A DNA stretch of 64,000 nt from Paenibacillus dendrobii (lineage in GTDB: Bacteria > Bacillota > Bacilli > Paenibacillales > Paenibacillaceae), in contig NZ_WUBI01000004.1 of the NCBI RefSeq assembly GCF_009807035.1, forward strand, positions 496,001 to 560,000, in the 5' to 3' direction. The translations under genes and the position numbers were made by a program. Positions within the stretch are counted from its first letter, which is position 1; each line of letters starts with the position of its first letter. Of this stretch, positions 44,001 through 51,107 are shown piece by piece. A model generated the notes under the pieces. The model did no database searches. It saw nothing but the letters and a program-made list of their open reading frames with translations, and was not told where the DNA came from.

Positions 44001-45069
44001 CAGTTCCGTTCTAACGAGTATTTCGCTAAGCACCCTGGAAACGATTTATGGCAAGGATAAGAACGCAGCTATCGCCGTTCGGGCGGGAGATGCCATATAC
44101 GTCCTGCAGCTCAGTCAGCTGAATATAACGGAGATTTCCAGAAGCTTGAATACTTCATCCTCTAATATCCAGTTGAACATAGGAGTGGAAAAGCTGTCTG
44201 CAGATGCGGGCGCGGTACTGAATAGCAAAATTACGGCAGCTTCCGTTCAAAAGGTTACTGAACCGTTCGATTTCTACGTGACAGCAGTGAATTCCAGTAA
44301 TTCCGCAAGCTCGGTAGAATTGTCAGTTACCAATCAATATTGGATTCTAAGCAGCATCGCCGCAACGGCAGATAAGGTAGGGTTGTTCCAGTGGGATTCC
44401 GCGTCGGACACCATGACATTTGTGCCTGCGCTCATTCAAACGACAAGCGATCGGCAAGTGTTCCGGGCCAAGATTAAAGGGAACCATACCGTCGTTGGAG
44501 GCATGTCTTACAAATACTTCAGCGATCTTGGAAACCACTGGGCCAAAAATGCGGTTAATATGTTGGCAGGAAAGCTGATCGTTGATGGACGAACCAAAAC
44601 CGGTTATGCGCCAAATAAAAATATTACGCGCGCCGAGTTTGCCGAATATATCGCAAGAGGATTAGGTCTCTCTGGGGACATCAGTACGTCGCAGCGTTTT
44701 TATGACGTGACCAATACGAAAGAGAACGCATTTATCGGAGCGACGGTGAAGGCGGGAATCATTGTAGGTAATAAAGACGGTTCCTTTAAGCCGAACAATT
44801 CGATCACGCGCGAAGAAATGGCCATCATGATGATGCGGGCCATGAACTATTCCGGATTCCGGACATCGCTAAGCTATTCTCCTGAAATGTATATAAAGAA
44901 GTTCGATGATTACAAGAAGATTCAGTCTCCAGAGACGATTGCTAAACTGTTAAATGAGGGAATCATTCAAGGGGTTAGCGCAAAATCATTCCAGCCTAAA
45001 GGAAATGCGACAAGAGCACAAGCGGCAGTCATGCTGCAAAGACTTTTGGAGAAAATACAGTATATGTGA
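41071..45069 (+). CDS. Large secreted multi-Ig protein with C-terminal SLH domains
   Basis: This exported protein of 1332 residues has a signal peptide (about residues 1-26, ending ILAAP). Big_5/SbsA-type Ig domains follow near residues 150, 265 and 380 (phrases such as LALTFNEDVV, LQMTFNNAV, LVLYFNRDV). Four SWM-like repeats are near 490, 595, 700 and 800 (TIRLAYNEIL, VTLSFSQSL, VVLSYNEAL, LQITYNKTL with a recurring KVSYxPG phrase). A unique region (about 890-1140) precedes three C-terminal SLH repeats (about 1148-1330, marked TRAEFAEY, TREEMAIM, TRAQAAVM). No enzyme motif is seen. It is likely a long stalk-like cell-surface protein bound to the CsaB-modified polymer. Confidence 0.83.
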   Translation: MRKALIFFLVMLIAFVDLGSTKILAAPDATGGNPVITVSISGGSEGVSRNPVVTLKADKPVSIAAGTAGNSAGIRVIDASSAKTVNIDPSKITQDTSRDSMTYYFQIQAPDTLAFGRGYQVQVDAGVFKDQNDSPSLKADYAFQTLHAFDVVQTNPVKDASGVSTTLPQLALTFNEDVVLGSGSARLVRTSNNQTVDTFTITNGTGNAQVGVDGKILNLKLSKTLEEGTSYYVLMDKGFVATKDGIIFEGINVGSQWFFKTTGKTSIINKSPSNGTTGVAVGSKLQMTFNNAVYPGDGTISIYKSNGTLIRSIASQSAQVSGGGSSVISVDTGTYLENNANYYVLVSEGAFLDGEGNKVSGISSKSDWTFATAVTITTQVTLDSFSPTDRSTGVSVDSDLVLYFNRDVLRGNGRVSVRKSGSDVEIPTQVVVYGTREVRIRLVSGYSYSMDSSYYVTIERGAFYDKQNANNIYAGLSGSSWTFQTIGSDKTPPVLQSSEMYSNTTIRLAYNEILYSDSWFSNGMFTVTVNDETRKVSSAYTSGESVYISLETGVAVGQTVKISYNGGSRPIRDAAGNSAATFSQREVVNGIDTALPKPSSGYVSYSTVTLSFSQSLKSISSYAYEQFTVKADGTTMGIQSIRQSGQTLYLTLSSAVSDGQIVKVSYTPGSYALQDNRGQNISAFSDFFVRNYQDTKPPVFQSAEGAGNKVVLSYNEALSTTNIPMKSQFSVLVNGLPNYVNTVEIKENLVTLTLASALSKDSKVTVSYVPGTNRLTDLNGNAAGYINLETVKVSESGLTGEIKSVTVQGDVLQITYNKTLLTQSYVAAEQFQVYVDGMLRGVNQAFASGSTVTLKLSSSVATGQKVEVTYLPGTNGISDSAGIRMSYFNRLVASFITGSSTDANRPAYLTFTDLKEFGTSTFGLTDQSFIITDVKSRNNQLIKKLTVDTDKLKGSFDYIVSANEKTHMIMFNAPSGYSSVLTSISLSTLETIYGKDKNAAIAVRAGDAIYVLQLSQLNITEISRSLNTSSSNIQLNIGVEKLSADAGAVLNSKITAASVQKVTEPFDFYVTAVNSSNSASSVELSVTNQYWILSSIAATADKVGLFQWDSASDTMTFVPALIQTTSDRQVFRAKIKGNHTVVGGMSYKYFSDLGNHWAKNAVNMLAGKLIVDGRTKTGYAPNKNITRAEFAEYIARGLGLSGDISTSQRFYDVTNTKENAFIGATVKAGIIVGNKDGSFKPNNSITREEMAIMMMRAMNYSGFRTSLSYSPEMYIKKFDDYKKIQSPETIAKLLNEGIIQGVSAKSFQPKGNATRAQAAVMLQRLLEKIQYM

Positions 45070-45092
45070 TCAAGAGATCACAGATATGGTTG

Positions 45093-45132
45093 ATCCCTTC
45101 TCTCATCCACGGATGAGGGGAGGGATTTTTTT
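45093..45132 (+). terminator. Intrinsic terminator after the 41-45 kb SLH gene
   Basis: ATCCCTTCTCTCAT (45093-45106) pairs with ATGAGGGGAGGGAT (45113-45126) with two wobble pairs, then seven T. Confidence 0.9.
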
Positions 45133-45376
45133 GTGCCAATTCTACCGATTTCGCTAAAAATGCTGATTTTTCCGTAACTTTTCAGGTTTAAATCAGTCTA
45201 TTAAATGTATGGAAGTTACAAGATAGTAACCTCTTATGATGATTTTTGAGGATATTTTCCTTGTTTTTGGGTGAAATCAAGGAACATTTTTACAGGTTTG
45301 AACGTCAGTAGATTCGTAGGTTTGTGCAAACAATGGGGAACGAAAGTGTTTGAAAGAGATGGGAGAGTAGCGCTTC

Positions 45377-48088
45377 ATGAAATGGAATAACAAGCTGAAT
45401 GAGAATAAAGGCCGGTTCGTATCGGGTAAAAAATGGATGGTAGTATCCCTGGCAGGTCTGCTCTTTATCGCGCCGGTGGTAGGCAGCGGAATTCCGCTGA
45501 ACGGACATTCGATCTCTTCGGTCGCCAGTGCGGCAGCATCTTCGGTTACGAAGCTGGGAGAAGATCCGGTTACTTCGGGAGCGATTTTAACGAAATACAA
45601 ATTCACGACGACGCGTTCAGGGAAACAGGCAACAGCGCTTGCGGATGTGATTCGCATCGATTTGCAGAACCCGTATGTGAAAATGGACGTGATGAACGGC
45701 AAGGATGGCCAGTTCACGACCAAGCAAAGCACAGGGGGCATGGCGAAGGAAACCGGGGCGGTCGCAGCGGTGAACGGGGACTATTTTAACACAGGCGCAG
45801 ACGGAGCTCCGATTGGTGGGCAAGTGACGAACGGACAGCTAATGTCGACCCCTTCGGATATTAAAGGTATGTACTCCTTTGCGGTGACGAGTGATGGTAA
45901 GCCGATCATTGATGAGTTTTCCTTCGACGGCTCTGTAACAGCTCAGGACGGTTCTTCCTTCCCGCTCGCAGGGATCAATAAAACCTCCTACAATCCGGAG
46001 AGCAGCACTTCGTCATATAGCCATGTCAATGCGATGTATATTTACACCAGCGCATGGAAATCGACCGAACGCCCGAAAAATAGCTCCACCACCCCGATAG
46101 AGGTGCTGGTTCAGAATGGCGTTATAACGCAAATTTCAGATCTGGGTGGCTTTGGCGATATGGCGGTGCCGCAGGATGGTTACATTTTGCGGACGCATGG
46201 AACGGCTGCGGATTTTGTGAAAAATCACCTTGCAGTTGGACAACCGATCAAAACCAGTTATTTGCTCAAATCCAAAACGATGGGACAATCCGTGGACCCT
46301 GCCACTTTGCAGATGATGATCGGCGGGCATACCATTCTGGTGAACAACGGCCAAGCGTCGTCTTATTCGCGTGACGTGTCCAGCATTGGCGGATACCGTG
46401 CCAGAACGGCTCTTGGATATTCGAAGGATCAGCGGTATGCCTATATTATCGCTGTGGAGAAGAATGGTAACAGCTCCGGCATGTCGCTTGGGGAATTGCA
46501 ATCCTTCATGGTGAATATCGGAGTATGGAAAGGCCTTAATCTGGATGGAGGCGGTTCTACGACGATGGTCAGCCGTCCTCTGGGTGAAGATAATAACGTA
46601 CTTACCTTTAACACTGAATACGGTACGGAGCAACGCAGCGTAGTGAACGCCGTCGGCGTATATACAAGTGCTCCCAAAGGTGAGCTCAAGGGCCTGAAGA
46701 TCAGCGGAAGCTCCTCTATACTGATCGGACAGCAGGCTTCGTTTAAATTGAAAGGTTACGATAACTATTTCAATCCGGTAGATACTTCGAGTCTTACGCC
46801 AACTTGGAAATCCAGCAATGGCAATATCAAGGTTAGCGGACAAACGTTGACGGGCGTGACGCCAGGCACATCCAAGATTACCGCTGTCAGCGGTAATGCC
46901 AGCACGAGCATGGATGTGAAGGTGCTTGGAGCCGATGATCTGAATGCACTTAACGTGGCTTCAGCTACGGCGCCGCTCAAGGCAGGAAGCACGGTATCGG
47001 TGTCGGTTACGGCTACGACCAAGGATGGACAGCAAATCAGTGTGCCTGATAGTGCGTTGAAGTGGGAATTCATCGGCTTCAAGGGCAGTGTGCAGAACGG
47101 CAAGCTCTCTGTAACGTCTGTGGATGCCAACGCCAAAGTGGGGTATGCGATTGCCCGTTACAATGGTTTCAGTACGGCGGTTGTGTTGTCGGCGGCCGGC
47201 GAAGATATGTGGGAGAATTTCGAAAATGTCAGCTATCCGGTGCAGTTTACGAGCAACAGCGCCCAAGTGAACGGTACGGCTGCCGTAACGCAGGGAAGCG
47301 GCGATCATGCCAATTCCAAAGTGCTTCAGCTGACATATGATATGACCGCGGGAACAGGCAAAATGTACGCCTACGCAGAGCTGAACGGCTCTACGGGCAA
47401 GGCTATCAACGCAGCGGCAACCTCCATGTCCATTGATGTCATGGGAGATCACAGCCTGAACTGGGCACGTGCCGAGCTCAAAGACAATAACGGCAACACG
47501 GTTTATGTAGACCTTGCCAAGACGATTGATTGGGATGGCTGGAAGACGCTCAATATCGATCTGAGCGATAAAGGCATTGCATTCCCGGCACAGCTCAAGC
47601 GTGTATATGTGGTCAATGTCGAAGAGGGTCAAGATGAGCGGGCGAAAACAGGTACGGTTGCTTTTGACAATATCAAGTTCACGATGCCTTCCCTGTCCAG
47701 TGAAGCCGGGTTACCTACAGGTAAAGTCATCATGGCTATCGGTCAAAAGTCCTTTATGACCAATGGACAGAAGAAAACGATGGAAACAGCACCAGTCATG
47801 AAGAACAACAGCACTTATATTCCGATCAAATACGTGCTGGATACGTTTGGCGGAAACGCGACTTGGGACCCGGCCAATCAACGAATAACGATCATTCGTG
47901 GTGGCAAAGTCATGGATTTGAAAATCGCAAATAAGGACTTTATTCTGAACGGCAAACGCAAAGGTGCAGATGTTGCGCCTTATATCAGCCAAGGTCGTAC
48001 TTTAGTCCCACTTCGGCTCGTATCAGAGCAATTAGGATTAAATGTAAAATGGGAACAAAACACGAAGACCGTCACTATCGAATCATGA
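45377..48088 (+). CDS. Secreted phosphodiester glycosidase with Big_2, carbohydrate-binding-like and stalk domains
   Basis: This exported protein of 903 residues has a signal anchor or peptide near residues 20-55. The catalytic module (about 100-430) is NAGPA-like: NGDYFNTGADGAPIGG, ARTALGYSKD and LDGGGSTTM are the conserved pieces. Family members cleave GlcNAc-1-phosphodiesters, and YoeB/NagPA homologues in Bacilli may act on wall polymers. A Big_2 domain follows (about 435-515), then a beta-sandwich resembling a carbohydrate-binding module (about 612-770). The C-terminal copper amine oxidase-like stalk domain (about 783-903, YIPIKYVLDTFGG and LVPLRLVSEQLG) is common in Paenibacillus surface enzymes. 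No SLH. Substrate unknown. Confidence 0.82.
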   Translation: MKWNNKLNENKGRFVSGKKWMVVSLAGLLFIAPVVGSGIPLNGHSISSVASAAASSVTKLGEDPVTSGAILTKYKFTTTRSGKQATALADVIRIDLQNPYVKMDVMNGKDGQFTTKQSTGGMAKETGAVAAVNGDYFNTGADGAPIGGQVTNGQLMSTPSDIKGMYSFAVTSDGKPIIDEFSFDGSVTAQDGSSFPLAGINKTSYNPESSTSSYSHVNAMYIYTSAWKSTERPKNSSTTPIEVLVQNGVITQISDLGGFGDMAVPQDGYILRTHGTAADFVKNHLAVGQPIKTSYLLKSKTMGQSVDPATLQMMIGGHTILVNNGQASSYSRDVSSIGGYRARTALGYSKDQRYAYIIAVEKNGNSSGMSLGELQSFMVNIGVWKGLNLDGGGSTTMVSRPLGEDNNVLTFNTEYGTEQRSVVNAVGVYTSAPKGELKGLKISGSSSILIGQQASFKLKGYDNYFNPVDTSSLTPTWKSSNGNIKVSGQTLTGVTPGTSKITAVSGNASTSMDVKVLGADDLNALNVASATAPLKAGSTVSVSVTATTKDGQQISVPDSALKWEFIGFKGSVQNGKLSVTSVDANAKVGYAIARYNGFSTAVVLSAAGEDMWENFENVSYPVQFTSNSAQVNGTAAVTQGSGDHANSKVLQLTYDMTAGTGKMYAYAELNGSTGKAINAAATSMSIDVMGDHSLNWARAELKDNNGNTVYVDLAKTIDWDGWKTLNIDLSDKGIAFPAQLKRVYVVNVEEGQDERAKTGTVAFDNIKFTMPSLSSEAGLPTGKVIMAIGQKSFMTNGQKKTMETAPVMKNNSTYIPIKYVLDTFGGNATWDPANQRITIIRGGKVMDLKIANKDFILNGKRKGADVAPYISQGRTLVPLRLVSEQLGLNVKWEQNTKTVTIES

Positions 48089-48180
48089 TATGGTATGATA
48101 TGTATAGAAATGAACTAGAAAACATGGATGACAGCTCATTCTATATAGAACTGTAGTGGTAAGAAATGGAGTAGAAGTAC

Positions 48181-49335
48181 GTGGATTTTCAAGCCGATGC
48201 GATAGACCGCGTCATTAAGAACGCCATCCAGGTGGTGGAGAACAGCAAATATCAGATGTTTGAGATTCTTGAGGCGGCCCGTGACGAACTTGCCTCTTTG
48301 AATCAGGAACTGCAGTATGTGATGAAGGAAACCATCGAGACGCTGCAAAAGGTGGATCAGCTGGAGCTGAACTACCGGCGTTCTCGCGTCCGGCTGACGG
48401 AAGTCAGCCGGGACTTCGTCCGTTACAAGGAGGATGACATCAGGCAGGCGTATGAAAAAGCGACGCAGCTTCAGCTTGATGTTATGATTTATCGTGAGAA
48501 GGAAATGTATCTCAAGGCCAGACGCGATGAATTGCAAAAGAGAGTCCGAAATGTTGAGAACTCTGTTGAACGTGCTGAATCCATCGGATCACAAATGGGT
48601 GTGGTACTGGAGTACTTGTCAGGCGAACTGGGACAGGTGACACGGATTATCGAAACGGCTAAGAACCGCCAGCTAATCGGTCTGAAAATCATACTGGCTC
48701 AGGAAGAGGAACGTAAACGTATTGCCCGCGAAATCCATGATGGTCCCGCGCAGCTGCTTGCCAATCTGGTCCTCCGCACGGAAATTGTGGAAAGAATGAT
48801 GGTAAAGCAGGAATTTAAGATGGTGCAGGACGAAATATTAGATTTGAAGGGACAAGTGCGCTCCAGCCTAGAAGAAATGCGGAAGGTTATCTTTAACCTG
48901 AGGCCCATGGCACTCGATGATTTGGGGCTGATCCCGACAATGCGGAAATATGTGCATGATTTTGAGGAAAAGACCAAAATCCGCACGATTTTCGAAACAC
49001 GGGGGAAAGAACACCGCCTCTCTTCCGCGATGGAAGCAGCCATATACCGTTTGGTACAGGAAGCGCTCAGCAATGCGGCCAAGCATGCCTACCCGACCTA
49101 TGTGGTAGTCGAAATTACATACCAGGCGCAGTTGGTCAAAATTGTTGTTCAGGACAATGGCCTAGGCTTTAAAGTCGAGCTTCTGGAGCAGAAATCGAAA
49201 GATCATTTCGGGCTGATCGGCATGCGTGAGAGGGTAGAGCTTCTCGAAGGAAGAATGGAACTTGAATCCGCAGAGAACCAGGGTACAAAGATCGTAATCC
49301 ATATCCCAACGAACGTGGAGAAGGGGAAGGAGTAA
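48181..49335 (+). CDS. degS: Sensor histidine kinase DegS
   Basis: DegS (384 residues) is a soluble kinase without membrane helices. The N-terminal two-fifths is coiled coil (about 20-160). The HisKA_3 dimerisation site has His186 in IAREIHDGPAQLL, and the ATPase domain (about 275-380) shows ALSNAAKHA, DNGLGF and FGLIGMRERVELLEG. It phosphorylates DegU to control degradative enzymes, motility, competence and biofilm in Bacillus. The start is GTG behind GGAG. It is followed after four bases by degU. Size and layout match B. subtilis DegS (385 residues). Confidence 0.93.
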   Translation: MDFQADAIDRVIKNAIQVVENSKYQMFEILEAARDELASLNQELQYVMKETIETLQKVDQLELNYRRSRVRLTEVSRDFVRYKEDDIRQAYEKATQLQLDVMIYREKEMYLKARRDELQKRVRNVENSVERAESIGSQMGVVLEYLSGELGQVTRIIETAKNRQLIGLKIILAQEEERKRIAREIHDGPAQLLANLVLRTEIVERMMVKQEFKMVQDEILDLKGQVRSSLEEMRKVIFNLRPMALDDLGLIPTMRKYVHDFEEKTKIRTIFETRGKEHRLSSAMEAAIYRLVQEALSNAAKHAYPTYVVVEITYQAQLVKIVVQDNGLGFKVELLEQKSKDHFGLIGMRERVELLEGRMELESAENQGTKIVIHIPTNVEKGKE

Positions 49336-49339
49336 CAGG

Positions 49340-50062
49340 ATGGAAAACAGGGATTCTGGCAAAACAACCATTAAAGTCCTCTTGGCTGACGATCATCAAT
49401 TGTTTCGCGAGGGTCTGAAGCGCATTTTGAATATGGAGGATGACATTGAGGTCATCGGCGAATGCGGGGACGGCATTCAGGTATTGGAATTTTGCAATGA
49501 AATCAAGCCGGACATCGTGCTGATGGATATTAATATGCCTGTCGAGAACGGCGTGGAGGCAACCGAGAAACTGCGCGAGCTTTTCCCGGATGTGAAAGTT
49601 ATTATCTTATCCATTCATGATGACGAAAGCTATGTATTCGAAACGCTGCGCAAAGGCGCGAATGGATACCTGCTGAAGGATATGGAGGCAGAGTCGCTTA
49701 TTAATGCGATCCGCTCCGTACAAGAAGGGTATGCTTTTATCCATCCCAAAGTAACGGGCAAGCTGATTCAACAGCTGCGCCGCATGACCTTCCTCAACGA
49801 GACAGGTGCTATGACGGAGAGCGGCGTGAAGGAAGCGGGCGTGAAATTCGTAGCGGGCGAGAACAATCCGTTAACCCGCCGTGAAGCGGAAGTGCTGCGA
49901 TTGATGGCTGAGGGCAAGAGCAACAAGATGATCGGCGAGTATCTCTTTATCAGCGAGAAGACGGTTAAGAACCATGTCAGCAGCATTCTGCAAAAGATGG
50001 AGGTTGACGACCGCACACAAGCGGTAATCAACTCGATCAAATATGGTTGGGTAACCCTTTAA
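49340..50062 (+). CDS. degU: Response regulator DegU
   Basis: DegU (240 residues) has a receiver domain (about 11-130) with acidic pocket Asp17-Asp18 and phospho-acceptor Asp63 in VLMDINMP. A linker and a NarL/LuxR-type DNA-binding domain follow (about 175-240: LTRREAEVLRLMAEGKSNK, SEKTVKNHVSSILQK). It is cotranscribed with degS, with the ribosome site AAGGAGTAA spanning the degS stop. DegU is a likely regulator of the nearby comF and flagellar genes, as in Bacillus, where it primes comK and controls motility. Confidence 0.95.
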   Translation: MENRDSGKTTIKVLLADDHQLFREGLKRILNMEDDIEVIGECGDGIQVLEFCNEIKPDIVLMDINMPVENGVEATEKLRELFPDVKVIILSIHDDESYVFETLRKGANGYLLKDMEAESLINAIRSVQEGYAFIHPKVTGKLIQQLRRMTFLNETGAMTESGVKEAGVKFVAGENNPLTRREAEVLRLMAEGKSNKMIGEYLFISEKTVKNHVSSILQKMEVDDRTQAVINSIKYGWVTL

Positions 50063-50230
50063 ATTCGGGTATATGTAATTTTGGTTTTATTGTAAATGAT
50101 TGTGAAAATTACCACTGGATATAGGCGGCGGCCGTGACCCTCGAAAAGGGTGCGGGCTAATGATGCGCTTACATTCACCGACCTCATCTTACCAGCATAT
50201 AGTGTTGGTATAACAGGGAGGTGAGTCTGC

Positions 50231-50614
50231 ATGCTGACCCCGCTAATGTGGATCTTGACGGTATATGCGCTTGCTGCTGTGGCGGTTCATGTCTACCATG
50301 CCTGGCAAAAGCGCAGGAATACACGCCGGATTCACTATATTCTGGTGACTTCCAATCATGAACGACAGATTGAATGGTATATTCGGGCCCTTGGACTGTA
50401 TGCTTTGTTTACAGGTAAGCGGCTTGGGCTAACGGTGCTGGACCTCAATTCGGATGATGACACACTTGGCATTATTCAGCGATTAGAGGGAATCGCGGGC
50501 GTTGAGCTTTCGATATCGAAGGATTTTTCGATATTGAGCCGTGGCGGAGAGCCGAATGTAAAGATTATCGATTTACGAAATCCGCATGCAGCGGGGCATA
50601 TTCCATATGTATAG
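50231..50614 (+). CDS. Small membrane-anchored protein between degU and comFA, unknown
   Basis: I do not recognise this 127-residue protein. It has one N-terminal membrane helix (about residues 4-22) with a basic stop (WQKRRNTRR). A soluble alpha/beta domain follows that contains HYILVTSNHERQIEWYIRAL, LTVLDLNSDDDTLGIIQRLEG and a C-terminal VKIIDLRNP. The alternating hydrophobic strands and DLNSDDDT loop hint at a Rossmann-like fold, but no binding motif is clear. GGGAGGTGA precedes the ATG. B. subtilis has yviA(degV) here instead, so this gene replaces it. A terminator follows. Confidence 0.65.
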   Translation: MLTPLMWILTVYALAAVAVHVYHAWQKRRNTRRIHYILVTSNHERQIEWYIRALGLYALFTGKRLGLTVLDLNSDDDTLGIIQRLEGIAGVELSISKDFSILSRGGEPNVKIIDLRNPHAAGHIPYV

Positions 50615-50659
50615 GATAGGGCCTGCGGCTGACAGCGGCATATTAAGAAATACAAGGTG

Positions 50660-50702
50660 AAGCACACTTATGTACGGGTTAACCGTGGGGTGTGCTTTTT
50701 TG
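50660..50702 (+). terminator. Intrinsic terminator after the small membrane protein gene
   Basis: AAGCACAC (50660-50667) pairs with GTGTGCTT (50690-50697), with an inner ACGG/CCGT stem, followed by T residues. Confidence 0.85.
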
Positions 50703-51020
50703 CTGTTTGGATGTGCGGCTTGATCCGGGGCAATCGTGTGAGATGGAGTAAGGCTACTGCGCTCGGTTGTGGATTAAAAAATCGTTGATGGGTATGCATC
50801 TTGGGAAAACATGAATTACCCACAGGCTTAAAGTCGCTAAAAAGGGGAGAAGCCTGCTGGAAAGCTAATAATGGCACAGCAAACTGTGAATGATGGGGAT
50901 GAATCTGTGGGTTTGTGGATGGATATGGTGCGTGGCGGAAAGAAAAGTGAAGACAAGAGGGGAGGACTGTGGACAAGTATGGATATAGATGGAGCTCCAC
51001 AGTTTTGTGCATACTGAAGG
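50703..51020 (+). other. Gap upstream of comFA, no gene seen
   Basis: Non-coding DNA of ordinary composition. Minus-strand reading frames here lack ribosome sites and family resemblance. Confidence 0.45.
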
Positions 51021-51024
51021 TTTT

Positions 51025-51061
51025 AAAATGATGTTTAAAAAGGCTGTAAAAATCGGATTTT
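51025..51061 (+). promoter_or_regulatory. Possible ComK-type AT-boxes before comFA
   Basis: AAAA-TGATG-TTTA (51025-51037) and a perfect AAAA-TCGGA-TTTT (51049-51061) resemble ComK AT-boxes (AAAA-N5-TTTT). Their 11-base separation differs from the known 8, 18 or 31. They lie 47-83 bases before the comFA start. Confidence 0.3.
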
Positions 51062-51107
51062 TAACGGTGAAGTCCATTTTGGCGATGGATCGAAAGGAGT
51101 TGGACGG

